Assembly: GCA_902491475.1 (NCBI GenBank)
Contig: CABUHY010000013.1
Location: 5,541-69,540 of the forward strand
Length of the DNA stretch: 64,000 bases
From: an uncultured Eubacteriales bacterium
Lineage (GTDB): Bacteria; Bacillota; Clostridia; Oscillospirales; Acutalibacteraceae
Direction of reading: 5' to 3'
Numbering within the stretch: position 1 is the first letter of the stretch; the number at the start of each line of letters is the position of its first letter. Positions 34,051 through 42,642 of this stretch are shown here, in pieces. The position numbers were made by a program, and so were the translations under genes. The notes under the pieces are model-generated. The model saw only the letters and a program-made list of their open reading frames with translations, searched no databases and was not told the origin of the DNA.

Positions 34051-35724
34051 TTGACTGAATTTGAGAAGCTTGCGGAGCTACTTTTTCCGCATATAGATAA
34101 AACTCCCGAATATTACGAGGAAAAATATCCGCAGAGAAATCTTAAAGAGGGCGCAAGGGTCACAAGGTTTGCACCGAGCCCCACGGGTTATTTGCATATA
34201 GGCGGACTTTTCGGTGCGCTTACCGATATTCTTACGGCGCAGGCGACGGGCGGCGTTTCAATGCTCCGAATTGAGGACACCGACAAGAAGCGTGAGGTCG
34301 GCGACGGCGTTGACGCGATACTTGACGGCTTTGCTTCGTTCGGTCTCGAATTTGACGAGGGCGTTTGCGGCAAGAACGAGGAAAAGGGCGAATACGGTCC
34401 TTATACGCAGTCGAAAAGAGTCGAAATTTATCAGACAGTAGCAAAACAGCTTGTAAAAGAGGGCAAGGCGTATCCGTGCTTCTGTACGGCGGAGGAACTC
34501 AATGACCTTCGTGAAAAGCAGGAAAAAGAGGGCGCACCGTTTGCCGGATATTACGGAAAATGGGCAAAATGCCGTGAGCTTACATACGAGCAAATTGAGC
34601 AGAAAATCAAAGACGGCGAAAAGTATGTTCTTCGCTTCCGTTCGGACGGAGACGAAAACAGACGGGTTTACTTTGACGACATTGTAAGGGGCAAGATTGA
34701 GATGCCCGAGAATGTTATCGACGAGGTACTTCTCAAGAGCGACGGTATCCCGACATATCATTTCGCACATGTCTGCGACGACCATTTTATGAGGACAACG
34801 CATGTTATCAGGGGCGAGGAATGGATTTCCTCAACGCCGAAGCATATAGCGCTTTTCAAGGCGTGCGGTTTTAAGCTTCCCAAGTATGCGCACACTCCGC
34901 AGGTTATGAAAATCGACGAGGTTGACGGTACAAAGCGCAAGTTTTCAAAGCGTAAGGACCCCGAAGCGGCTGTCAGCTACTTCATTGAGCAGGGTTATCC
35001 GAGCGAGGGACTTATAGATTATCTTTTGGGACTTCTCAACTCGAATTTTGAGGACTGGAGAAGAGCCAACCCCACCGAAAACGCTCTTAACTTCCCGTTC
35101 AATCTTAAAAAGATGAGCCCGAGCGGCTGCCTTTTTGATTTGGTAAAGCTTGCGGATGTCAGCAAAAACGCCATTTCAAAAATGAAAGCGCAGACGGTTT
35201 TCGATTATGCATTCAAGTGGGCAAAAGCTTACGATGAAACGCTTTACAGGCTTTTTGACGAAGATAAACAGAAGGCTGTCGCAATTCTCAACATTGATCG
35301 TGAGAACACGAAACCGAGGAAGGATATTGCAAAATGGTCCGAGGTTCGTGACTATGTAAGCTATTTCTATAATGAAATATACAAGGAAAATTACACCCTG
35401 CCCGCAAACATTGCGCCCGACGATGCGGCAGCAATCGTTGCGGAATACAAAAAGGTGTTTGATGTTTCGGACGACAAGCAGGTATGGTTCGACAAGATTA
35501 AAGCATTGTGCGAGCCGCTCGGCTTTACACCGAATGTCAAGGAATACAAGCAGAATCCCGATAATTTCAAGGGCCATGTCGGAGATGTTTCAACCGTGAT
35601 AAGAATTGCTCTTACCGGCAGGACAAACACCCCCGATTTACATTCAATAATCGCCGTACTCGGCAAGGACGAGGTTACGGCAAGGCTTGAAAAAGCAGAA
35701 AAAGAGTTCAAGGAGGAAAAGTGA
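34051..35724 (+). CDS. gltX: Glutamyl-tRNA synthetase
   Basis: 557 residues. The class I motif SPTGYLHIGGL is near residue 44, and the KMSKS-type loop reads KRKFSKRKDPE near residue 295. At 557 residues it is longer than the common 485-residue bacterial GluRS; the extra sequence includes CRELTYEQIEQKIKDGEKYV. It starts at TTG without a strong ribosome-binding site (GGGGTG). It overlaps glnS by one base, giving a coupled GluRS-GlnRS pair. Because a GlnRS is present, this enzyme is more likely restricted to tRNA-Glu, though that is inference. Confidence 0.9.
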   Translation: MTEFEKLAELLFPHIDKTPEYYEEKYPQRNLKEGARVTRFAPSPTGYLHIGGLFGALTDILTAQATGGVSMLRIEDTDKKREVGDGVDAILDGFASFGLEFDEGVCGKNEEKGEYGPYTQSKRVEIYQTVAKQLVKEGKAYPCFCTAEELNDLREKQEKEGAPFAGYYGKWAKCRELTYEQIEQKIKDGEKYVLRFRSDGDENRRVYFDDIVRGKIEMPENVIDEVLLKSDGIPTYHFAHVCDDHFMRTTHVIRGEEWISSTPKHIALFKACGFKLPKYAHTPQVMKIDEVDGTKRKFSKRKDPEAAVSYFIEQGYPSEGLIDYLLGLLNSNFEDWRRANPTENALNFPFNLKKMSPSGCLFDLVKLADVSKNAISKMKAQTVFDYAFKWAKAYDETLYRLFDEDKQKAVAILNIDRENTKPRKDIAKWSEVRDYVSYFYNEIYKENYTLPANIAPDDAAAIVAEYKKVFDVSDDKQVWFDKIKALCEPLGFTPNVKEYKQNPDNFKGHVGDVSTVIRIALTGRTNTPDLHSIIAVLGKDEVTARLEKAEKEFKEEK

Positions 35725-37382
35725 TGGCAGAGGAAATCAAGGCTTCAAATTTTATACACGATTTCATTGACGAAGACCTTAAAGAAGGTGTGTACGACCA
35801 TGTCCAGACCCGTTTTCCGCCCGAACCCAACGGTTATTTGCATATCGGTCACGCAAAGGCTATTTGCATAAATTTCGGCACAAGCGAAAAGTATAACGGC
35901 GTGTGCAATCTCCGCCTTGATGACACAAACCCGTCAAAGGAGGACACCGAGTATGTCGACGCTATAAAGGAAGACATCGAATGGCTCGGCTTCAAGTGGA
36001 ACAAGTGCCTTTTTGCTTCAAGCTATTTCGATTTCATTTACGAATGTGCGTTGAGACTTATCAACAAGGGTCTTGCATATGTTGACGATTTGAGTGCGGA
36101 GGAAATAAGAGAATACAGAGGCACGCTTACCGAGGCGGGCAAAAACAGCCCGTACAGGGACAGAAGCGTTGAAGAAAACCTTGACCTGTTCAAGAGAATG
36201 ACCGACGGCGAGTTCCCGAACGGCGAAAGAGTTTTGAGGGCGAAGATTGATATGGCTTCGCCGAATATAAATATGAGAGATCCCGTTATTTACAGAATAG
36301 CGCACATCTCCCACCATCAGACGGGCGACAAGTGGTGCGTTTATCCGATGTACGACTTCGCACATCCGCTTTCCGACGCAAAAGAGGGCGTTACTCACTC
36401 GCTTTGCTCGCTTGAATTTGAAAACCACAGACCGCTTTACGATTGGGTTCTTAAAGCGTGCGATATAGAACAGCCCCCGAGGCAGATTGAGTTTGCAAGG
36501 CTCAACCTCAATTACTGTCTTACAAGCAAGAGAAAGTGTCTTGCGCTTGTAAACGAGGGCATTGTTGACGGCTGGGACGACCCGAGAATGGTAACGCTCA
36601 GCGGTATGAGAAGAAGAGGCTATCCTGCGGCGGCAATCCGTGATTTCTGTGACAAGATAGGCGTTTCCAAGGCTTATTCGGTTGTTGATATGGGGCTTTT
36701 GGAGTCCTGTGTGCGTGACGCACTCAACTCTACCGCTCCGAGAGCTATGGCAGTGCTCGACCCCATTGAGCTTATTGTCGAAAACTATCCCGACGGTCAG
36801 ACGGAGGAAATTGAAATCCCTGTTCATCCCGACCACCCCGAAATGGGCACAAGGGCGGTTAAATTCTCAAAGCATCTGTTCATTGAAAGCGACGACTTTA
36901 TGGCAGAGCCCGTAAAGAAGTATTTCCGTCTCTATCCCGGCAACGAGGTAAGGCTCAAGAGCGCATATTTTGTAAAGTGTACACGCTTTGAAACCGGCGA
37001 GGACGGAAAACCCGTCAGAATTTACTGCACATACGACCCTGCTTCAAAGGGCGGCGAGTCTCCCGACGGCAGAAAGGTCAAGGGCACAATTCACTGGGTC
37101 AGCCGTGACGACTGCTTTAAGGCTACCGTCAATATGTATGACCGTCTTTTCAATGTTCCCAATCCTTCGGATGAAACGAACGGAGATTTCAAGCAAAATC
37201 TTAATCCGGACTCGCTTATAGTGCTCAAAGACTGCGCTGTCGAGGGCGGACTCCGTGACGCAAAGCCCGGAGATGTGTTCCAGTTTATGCGTAAGGGATA
37301 TTTCTGCGTAGATAAAAAGTCCGAAAAGGACAATATGATATTCAACTTGACTGTTGCCCTTAACTCTTCGTGGGGCAAATAA
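35724..37382 (+). CDS. glnS: Glutaminyl-tRNA synthetase
   Basis: 552 residues from the ATG at 35724, overlapping the gltX stop, with AAGGAGG upstream. PPEPNGYLHIGHAKAI near residue 35 is the GlnRS form of the HIGH motif; LRLDDTNPSKED and the loop LTSKRKCLALV complete the catalytic core. The C-terminal beta-barrel anticodon domain, such as DQ/DDCAVEGGLRDAKPGDVFQF, is present. Most Firmicutes use a GatCAB transamidation route instead; a direct GlnRS occurs in some Clostridia and is thought to be of transferred origin. Confidence 0.95.
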   Translation: MAEEIKASNFIHDFIDEDLKEGVYDHVQTRFPPEPNGYLHIGHAKAICINFGTSEKYNGVCNLRLDDTNPSKEDTEYVDAIKEDIEWLGFKWNKCLFASSYFDFIYECALRLINKGLAYVDDLSAEEIREYRGTLTEAGKNSPYRDRSVEENLDLFKRMTDGEFPNGERVLRAKIDMASPNINMRDPVIYRIAHISHHQTGDKWCVYPMYDFAHPLSDAKEGVTHSLCSLEFENHRPLYDWVLKACDIEQPPRQIEFARLNLNYCLTSKRKCLALVNEGIVDGWDDPRMVTLSGMRRRGYPAAAIRDFCDKIGVSKAYSVVDMGLLESCVRDALNSTAPRAMAVLDPIELIVENYPDGQTEEIEIPVHPDHPEMGTRAVKFSKHLFIESDDFMAEPVKKYFRLYPGNEVRLKSAYFVKCTRFETGEDGKPVRIYCTYDPASKGGESPDGRKVKGTIHWVSRDDCFKATVNMYDRLFNVPNPSDETNGDFKQNLNPDSLIVLKDCAVEGGLRDAKPGDVFQFMRKGYFCVDKKSEKDNMIFNLTVALNSSWGK

Positions 37383-37396
37383 AGGAGAAATGTAAT

Positions 37397-38071
37397 ATGA
37401 GCGCAAAAAAAGCAAAGAAAAAAATTACGGGTTACGACATCGGATACAGAGTTGTTATGGCTCTGGCGGCAATATGTGTTCCGATTGCGGCGTATTTCTC
37501 AAATTTGATTTACTATGTTGTCGAGTCTCCGCTGTTCAAGCTTCTTGCACAGGTTCAGGGTAACTCCTCCGATGACGGTTCTACATACGGCTATCTCGGC
37601 TTTAAGATGTTTGTTGACGATATTTTGCCGCTGATTAAGGAGTCGTCGGAAAACAAGATGAGCCTTACAGGGCTTCTCAATGAGCTTTCGGCAATAAAAA
37701 CTCCGCTTATAGTGACAACCGTTTTCTTCGCACTTGCGATTTTGCTTGCGCTTGCGGTTGTTGTGTCGGCTGTTGCTTCAAACAACAGAAAGGTTCATTT
37801 CGGAATTTCGACGGCAGGCCTTGTGTCGGTTATCGCAATGTTCATTTCTTTCCGCTATGTTTCCGCACCGATTGTAAGCGGCACGGTAAACTTGGGAGAT
37901 TTCTTTGAGTCGGCTCTTATGAAAGCGCTTCTGCCGTATGTCGCGAGTGTATCCACTTTCCACTTGAGCTCTGCGTGGGTAATAATGCTGGTAATATTCA
38001 TCGGCCTTGTTATTCTCTCGGGTGCAAACATCCTCATTGACGCAGGGGAAAGCTCAAAAACCAAGAAATAA
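37397..38071 (+). CDS. Membrane protein of unknown function
   Basis: 224 residues from the ATG at 37397, with AAAGGAG upstream. A Lys-rich N-terminus is followed by about four hydrophobic segments (residues about 15-35, 110-135, 140-158 and 190-215). The stretch between segments 1 and 2 is polar and should be outside the cell. No family recognised. It is 14 nt after glnS, so probably cotranscribed, and is followed by a terminator. Confidence 0.7.
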   Translation: MSAKKAKKKITGYDIGYRVVMALAAICVPIAAYFSNLIYYVVESPLFKLLAQVQGNSSDDGSTYGYLGFKMFVDDILPLIKESSENKMSLTGLLNELSAIKTPLIVTTVFFALAILLALAVVVSAVASNNRKVHFGISTAGLVSVIAMFISFRYVSAPIVSGTVNLGDFFESALMKALLPYVASVSTFHLSSAWVIMLVIFIGLVILSGANILIDAGESSKTKK

Positions 38072-38095
38072 AATACAAATAATACGCATATTTTC

Positions 38096-38127
38096 AAAGC
38101 ACTGACAAATTTGTCGGTGCTTTTTTG
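38096..38127 (+). terminator. Terminator of the gltX-glnS transcript
   Basis: AAGCACTGACAAA and TTTGTCGGTGCTT pair over about 13 bp with one G-U pair, followed by TTTTT. Confidence 0.88.
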
Positions 38128-38162
38128 TTACAAATGCACAATGCGTATTTTAACGAATTATC

Positions 38163-38191
38163 TTGACAATTTGAAAAATTAAATGTATATT
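38163..38191 (+). promoter_or_regulatory. Promoter of the small membrane-protein operon
   Basis: TTGACA at 38163-38168 and TATATT at 38186-38191 are 17 nt apart, giving a short leader before the ATG at 38210. Confidence 0.8.
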
Positions 38192-38209
38192 GAAATCGGA
38201 GGGGATAAT

Positions 38210-38749
38210 ATGGAAGAAAAAGACAATAAAATACTCTCTGAAAATACGGAAAACGACAAAACACCTGAAAATAAACCTTCGCTGAGTGAAATGTATTACG
38301 GCAGCAATCTCGATACATTTTCGCAAAACGATAATATAGACCGTGAATATCTCAAAGAACTTTACGGCGAGGATATGCCTTTTTTGAATAAAGATGTGCG
38401 TATGACACGCTCCCAATATATAGCGGCGTATAACCGAATACAGGAGAAATACAAAAAGGAACTCAAAGGAACGGTAAAAAGCTTCCTGTTTTTACTTGTG
38501 CTTCTTGCATTTGTGATATTGATTTCAACCGTGTTCGGACTGATGGCGGAAGATGCGCCCTTTGCCTCTCCGTTTATAATATTGCGAAAGTGGACGATGA
38601 TAATCGGAATACCGCCGTTTCTGTTTTTTATAATAACGCTGTTGAAGCGGCTTAAAGATGCTCAAAAAAGTATGGACCATGCTTTGAAAACACTTGAAAA
38701 AAGCAAAAATGATTGTATGGCGGAAGGTCAGTACGACGCAGGGTCATAA
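38210..38749 (+). CDS. Two-helix membrane protein with YLKELYGEDM motif, paralogue A
   Basis: 179 residues from the ATG at 38210 (GGAGGGG upstream). The first 85 residues are polar and acidic, ending in a strongly conserved block: DREYLKELYGEDM, FLNKDVRMTRSQYI and Y.RIQEKYKK. Two hydrophobic segments follow (about 93-113 and 125-147), then a short charged tail ending NDCMAEGQYDAGS. The next gene repeats this whole layout. N-terminus inside by the positive-inside rule, so the motif is cytoplasmic. No family known to me. Confidence 0.75.
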   Translation: MEEKDNKILSENTENDKTPENKPSLSEMYYGSNLDTFSQNDNIDREYLKELYGEDMPFLNKDVRMTRSQYIAAYNRIQEKYKKELKGTVKSFLFLLVLLAFVILISTVFGLMAEDAPFASPFIILRKWTMIIGIPPFLFFIITLLKRLKDAQKSMDHALKTLEKSKNDCMAEGQYDAGS

Positions 38750-38766
38750 GCGAGGTGCAGACGGTT

Positions 38767-39333
38767 ATGAACGGAAAAGATAATAATTACGGAAACAAAA
38801 AGGATTTAAGACCCGAGGTTTTCGGGGAAAATCCCGATACCTTTGCCGAGAGCGAGAAAATGGATCGCACATATCTCAAAGAGCTTTACGGCGAGGATAT
38901 GGACTTTCTCAACAAGGATGTCCGTATGACACGCTCGCAGTATATATCGATGTACAATGAAATCGAAAAATCCTATTCAAAAAGGAAAAGGGAAGCCTTG
39001 AAAACGCTGATACCCGTTACTGTGCTGTATGTTATTGCGCAGGCGGTTGCCGTGTTTTTGCGGATTATCTCAAGTGAATTTTTCAAGCTTACCGATTTGT
39101 GGATGTTCGGTAATCCGAGAACTGTGGCGGCGTATATAAGCGGAATATTTTTGGGTTTTTCACGGGTGATATTTCTTTCGACTTCGGCAATTTTGATAAT
39201 AACGGCTATTACCGCAGTGAAAAATATACGGCGCTTTAACAGATATAAAAAGTACAGTCTGGAACAGCTCGAAAACAGGAAAGCCGATTGTATGTCCGCC
39301 GGGCAGTATGATGCGGAAAACAAATTCAATTAA
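38767..39333 (+). CDS. Two-helix membrane protein with YLKELYGEDM motif, paralogue B
   Basis: 188 residues. It shares with paralogue A the block YLKELYGEDM-FLNKDVRMTRSQYI-YN.I...Y and the end DCM..GQYDA, while the membrane helices have diverged. It therefore arose by tandem duplication. The ATG at 38767 has GCGAGGTG upstream; a longer frame overlaps paralogue A in a different phase and is rejected. The gap is 17 nt. The preserved block suggests a binding site that is under selection. Confidence 0.75.
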   Translation: MNGKDNNYGNKKDLRPEVFGENPDTFAESEKMDRTYLKELYGEDMDFLNKDVRMTRSQYISMYNEIEKSYSKRKREALKTLIPVTVLYVIAQAVAVFLRIISSEFFKLTDLWMFGNPRTVAAYISGIFLGFSRVIFLSTSAILIITAITAVKNIRRFNRYKKYSLEQLENRKADCMSAGQYDAENKFN

Positions 39334-39354
39334 ATATAAAAAGGGGGATTTCTT

Positions 39355-39819
39355 ATGAAAGCACAGAAACGGATTTGGTGGGGTCTGCTTGCGCTTATGC
39401 AGGCGGCGGTATTGGTGCTGCTGATTTTTCAAATTGCCGAGCTTGTGCCGAGAAAGTGGAAGCTCAATGAGAATGTAAGCATTACCGAAATGTCGGCGAA
39501 CGGTCAAATGACGGGCGCTCCGTTGAAATTTTACGAAAGTGCTTCCGAGCACGACTACGGAAAAAGCCATGCAAACGGCGCAAGGTATGTAAACGAATAC
39601 TCCCTTGCTTCGCAGACGGAGTGGATTTCCGAGCAGTATGTAAGAAGAAACGGTCTTGTCCCCGATATGAAAGCGGAAAAAATATGCTCGTCTGCAAATG
39701 ATTTTGCCTACACCCTTTCGGGTGCGGAAAACGGCAGCGAGTGGCAGGTTTGGATAAGCTTCGGGGCTGACGATGTGCCGTATGTAGCTGTTGTTAAAAC
39801 GGGAGGCGAGGCAAAATGA
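39355..39819 (+). CDS. Single-pass membrane protein, small
   Basis: 154 residues. A short basic start and one hydrophobic segment (residues about 8-30) act as an uncleaved signal anchor; the rest (WKLNENVSITEMSANGQMT onward) is expected outside. No Cys-based lipobox. A strong AAAGGGGGA site precedes the ATG. It overlaps the next gene by 4 nt (ATGA), so the products probably work together. Confidence 0.7.
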   Translation: MKAQKRIWWGLLALMQAAVLVLLIFQIAELVPRKWKLNENVSITEMSANGQMTGAPLKFYESASEHDYGKSHANGARYVNEYSLASQTEWISEQYVRRNGLVPDMKAEKICSSANDFAYTLSGAENGSEWQVWISFGADDVPYVAVVKTGGEAK

Positions 39820-40286
39820 AAAAAATAAAAATTTTTGCGGTAATAATTTTTGTTCAGCTCGTTGCGGTGCTTGCGCTGACGGTTTACAACAATTCTTCGC
39901 TCTCAAAGGCGGTCGTTTGGAATGTGAGCGATTACAAGCTTACGGCGGTTAAGCTGCACGGTGCGGACAGCGAACAGCTTGAAAAGCTCAACAGCGAAAT
40001 TCAGGCAAAGCTCGGCTCCTTTACAACGGACGAAAATGCACCTGCGTTCAGCACATATACGGTGTTGAGCGACGGCAAGAATATGTCGGTGGTTGAAATC
40101 ACAACCGATTTGAGAGAATATGACGAAGCGAAAAACAGCTTTGCAACCGTCGGTCAGGTTAAAAACCGCCTGTTTGTGTTTGTCGACAACGGAGAAGTCA
40201 AAACCGATTGGCAGGAACAGAGCCCGTTGGGTAAAGTAATAGGTAATAGTGAAGAGGTGAAAGTTGTAAATAACCGCACAGAGTAA
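39816..40286 (+). CDS. Single-pass membrane protein whose C-terminus is encoded by repeat DNA
   Basis: 156 residues. KKIKIFAVIIFVQLVAVLAL is a signal anchor, followed by an extracytoplasmic domain of mixed strands and helices. The last 14 or so residues before NRTE are encoded by DNA at 40231-40272 that matches, inverted, the reiterated repeat at 27775-27830. The repeat insertion seems to have replaced or extended the original end of the gene and supplied a new stop. The true ancestral C-terminus is unknown. Confidence 0.68.
   Translation: MKKIKIFAVIIFVQLVAVLALTVYNNSSLSKAVVWNVSDYKLTAVKLHGADSEQLEKLNSEIQAKLGSFTTDENAPAFSTYTVLSDGKNMSVVEITTDLREYDEAKNSFATVGQVKNRLFVFVDNGEVKTDWQEQSPLGKVIGNSEEVKVVNNRTE
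40231..40272 (+). repeat. Repeat-derived tail inside a coding region
   Basis: The words TAATAGGTAATAGTGAA and GAGGTGAAAGTTGTA occur here in frame and again, inverted, at 27775-27830 next to a GGTAGGGC element. Here too a GGTAGGGC element follows 30 nt later. Confidence 0.6.
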
Positions 40287-40302
40287 AATGTATATCTAAT
40301 CG

Positions 40303-40579
40303 GTAGGGCGGGGGCAGCGTCCTTGCAGGCGAATGAAAAATTAAGAATGAAGTATGAAGAATGAAAAATTGCGGGTGCTTCGCACGTCGTCGTTTGCTCC
40401 GTATCGTTCGCAACAGCCTTTGGCTGCCTCTCACTCGCTACGCAACTCCTCCTTTTCCGCAAAAATCACGCTCGGCTCACCTGCTCGGTTGTAAACGCCC
40501 TCCCGACGGCTCGCTGTCGCTACCAACTTTTGCGGATGCCCGAAAACGCAGCGTAGGGCGGGGGCTTGCTCCCGCCGCT
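40303..40579 (+). repeat. GGTAGGGC-type dispersed repeat, copy A
   Basis: The 488 nt up to the minus-strand gene hold no credible gene. From GGTAGGGCGGGGGCAGC the sequence runs through reiterated GAATGA-type units, a GTGCTTCGCAC hairpin, CAGCCTTTGGCTG, and a long arm pair TCCGCAAAA ... TTTTGCGGA. Nearly the same sequence stands at 58871-59138. A further pair of hairpins, GGACAGGG/CCCCTGTCC and GGACAGCC/GGCTGTCC, follows at 40595-40672. Confidence 0.8.
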
Positions 40580-40721
40580 AATAAACATCAAATGCCGTAG
40601 GGACAGGGCTTGCCCCTGTCCTAAAGAAATTTTATATCAGTCATATTGGCGGACAGCCGCAAGGGCTGTCCTACGGGTCGGCAGTCAATAAAACGGTATA
40701 TAAACCGTAAAACAAAACAAG

Positions 40722-40757
40722 AAAAGAACCTATCCTTATGGATAGGTTCTTTTTGTA
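40722..40757. terminator. Terminator of the transketolase/aminotransferase operon
   Basis: AAAAGAACCTATCC-TTAT-GGATAGGTTCTTTT is a perfect 14-bp stem, 20 nt past the end of the last minus-strand gene, with A/T runs on both sides. Confidence 0.9.
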
Positions 40758-40774
40758 AGTAATGGTATTCGGCT

Positions 40775-41584
40775 TTATTTAGCCAGGTCGCCGACAGCGA
40801 GCATAAAGCCGCCGAACTGACCGCCGAACTCGGGCGCACCGTCCATAATGATATGACCCTGCTTGACAGCGGTAAGCATATCGTCTGTTCCGAGGAGCGT
40901 TCCGAGAGCCGAATCAAGTGTATCAAAGCGAAGTGTGAAGAACGGCATTGCCCGTTTGTATTCGCCTCTGCCTGCTCTTGATTTGCCGGCTTTAATTCTG
41001 ATAAACGCCGAAACCTCGGGATGACCGTCAACCGCAAGTGCGTAAACACGGTCGGGAGATTTGAGCGTCCAGTTGTGTATTTCTTCGTGTCCCATCTTGT
41101 TAAGCTGGCTTATGCCGCTCGAAAGGAGATAGAACATACATTTAACCATAAGCTGTTTGTCCTCTTCCTTTTCGGGAGGAGTGGTCGCCGAAAGCACGCT
41201 CGACATTTTAAGAAGCGTCATCAAGAATGCCTTGAAAGCGCCGAAATGCTTTGCAATTCCTCTCATTTTCGGGAGAGTTGCGGGCGAAATTTTGCCCTTG
41301 AAGAATGCGTTCATCGCTTCAACGGACTTGAATTCAAGCTCGATATGCGGCTTGGGGTCAACCTTATTAAGATGAATAAGCCAATCGTCGGGTCCGTTTA
41401 TAACATAATGCATTCCGATTTTTCCGCCCTCTGCGTCCGGGTCGAGCGCACTTACCTGAATAACGGCGTGCACCTTTTCGTACTGCTTTTTAAGCGACGG
41501 AACATCCTGCGCAATTACCTTGATAAGAGGCAATGCGGCATTGAAAAATATTTTATTGGCATAAAGCTCTTCTTTAGTATGCAT
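40775..41584 (-). CDS. SCP2-like protein with duplicated domain, paralogue 2
   Basis: 269 residues, no signal or membrane segment. Two similar halves are visible: IELEFKSVEAMNAFFKGKI near residue 82 and TLRFDTLDSALGTLLG near residue 215, each followed by a basic-hydrophobic stretch, the second ending GHIIMDGAPEFGGQFGG. The pattern F.s...a..ll.G......v..G.i.i.G is like the C-terminal part of SCP2 sterol-carrier domains, which bind acyl chains. The first gene of this operon encodes a clear paralogue. A lipid-binding or lipid-presenting role is inference. Confidence 0.6.
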   Translation of the reverse strand: MHTKEELYANKIFFNAALPLIKVIAQDVPSLKKQYEKVHAVIQVSALDPDAEGGKIGMHYVINGPDDWLIHLNKVDPKPHIELEFKSVEAMNAFFKGKISPATLPKMRGIAKHFGAFKAFLMTLLKMSSVLSATTPPEKEEDKQLMVKCMFYLLSSGISQLNKMGHEEIHNWTLKSPDRVYALAVDGHPEVSAFIRIKAGKSRAGRGEYKRAMPFFTLRFDTLDSALGTLLGTDDMLTAVKQGHIIMDGAPEFGGQFGGFMLAVGDLAK

Positions 41585-41629
41585 TTAATCAACTCACTTT
41601 CCGATATATAATCAATCTCAATGTATTTC

Positions 41630-42640
41630 TTATACATCGTCGTCCCAGTTGTCGTCCTCTTCGAAGTCGGCTTTCATAACCTCACGCACAGCGGCGATTA
41701 TGCCGTTTGCGTCGATGCCGACTTCGGACATAATGTCCTCGTGGAGACCGATGGGAGCGAATTTGTCCTGATGACCGAGTCTCTTGAATGCACAGCCCTT
41801 GCCTGCTTCAGCCATAACTTCGGCAACAGCCGAGCCGAGACCGCCGATAACCGAATGGTCCTCAACGGTTATAATTCTTCTTGTATCCATAACCGCCTTG
41901 ATAATTGCATCCTTATCAATCGGCTTGATGGTATGCATATTGAGCACGCGAACCTTTAAGCCCTCTGCGTTTTCAAGGAATTCCGCAGCCTGCTTTGCCT
42001 GGAATACGCATGAGCCGCAAGCAATAACCGTGATGTCGGTTCCGGGATGAATTTCAACAGCCTTTCCGACCTCGAAGCCGTAGTCCATATTGTCATAGAG
42101 GACACGGTCAAAGCCGCGGTTGATACGGATGTAATAAGGTCCGTAGTTTTCATAAGCCGCATTTACGGCATTTGCCGTTTCAAGACCGTCTGCGGGAACG
42201 ATAACCGTAAGGTTGGGCATTGCCCTTGTTATTGCAAGGTCAACGATAGCGTGGTGGGTCGAGCCCGCCTGACCGAACGAAGTACCTGCATGCGTGGCAA
42301 TGATTTTAGCGTTTACATTCTGATAGCAGATGTCGGTGTGGAGCTGGTCGCAGGCACGCATTGATGTGAATACCGAGAAGCCCGAAATGAAAGGAATCAT
42401 ACCTGCTCTCGCCATACCTGCGCCTATGCCGAACATATCCTGCTCCGCAATACCTACATTGATAACTCTTTCGGGGCAAGTTTTAAGAACATCGCCCAAC
42501 TTTGTAGACTTCGCAAGGTCGGCTGTGATTGCACAAACCTTGGGGTCTTTCTGCATTATATCCGAAATTGCCTTGCCGTAGATTTCGGCTGTTGCAACTT
42601 CTGTCTGGTCGATTGCGTTATATACAAATCCGCCTGCCAT
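41630..42640 (-). CDS. Transketolase, C-terminal half
   Basis: 336 residues covering the pyrimidine-binding and C-terminal domains: CAITADLAKSTK, INVGIAEQDMFGIGAGMA (catalytic Glu near residue 84), FISGFSVFTSMRACDQL and THAGTSFGQAGSTHH. The last domain has VEDHSVIGGLGSAVAEV. It starts 2 nt after the N-terminal half, so the subunits are made together and should form an alpha2beta2 enzyme. Donor and acceptor sugars cannot be told. The C-terminus is a very acidic DFEEDDNWDDDV. Confidence 0.9.
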   Translation of the reverse strand: MAGGFVYNAIDQTEVATAEIYGKAISDIMQKDPKVCAITADLAKSTKLGDVLKTCPERVINVGIAEQDMFGIGAGMARAGMIPFISGFSVFTSMRACDQLHTDICYQNVNAKIIATHAGTSFGQAGSTHHAIVDLAITRAMPNLTVIVPADGLETANAVNAAYENYGPYYIRINRGFDRVLYDNMDYGFEVGKAVEIHPGTDITVIACGSCVFQAKQAAEFLENAEGLKVRVLNMHTIKPIDKDAIIKAVMDTRRIITVEDHSVIGGLGSAVAEVMAEAGKGCAFKRLGHQDKFAPIGLHEDIMSEVGIDANGIIAAVREVMKADFEEDDNWDDDV

Positions 42641-42642
42641 AA

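Noticed and set aside
40361..40600. Open frame within repeat copy A
   Set aside because: The same frame is broken or altered in copy B and has no ribosome-binding site.
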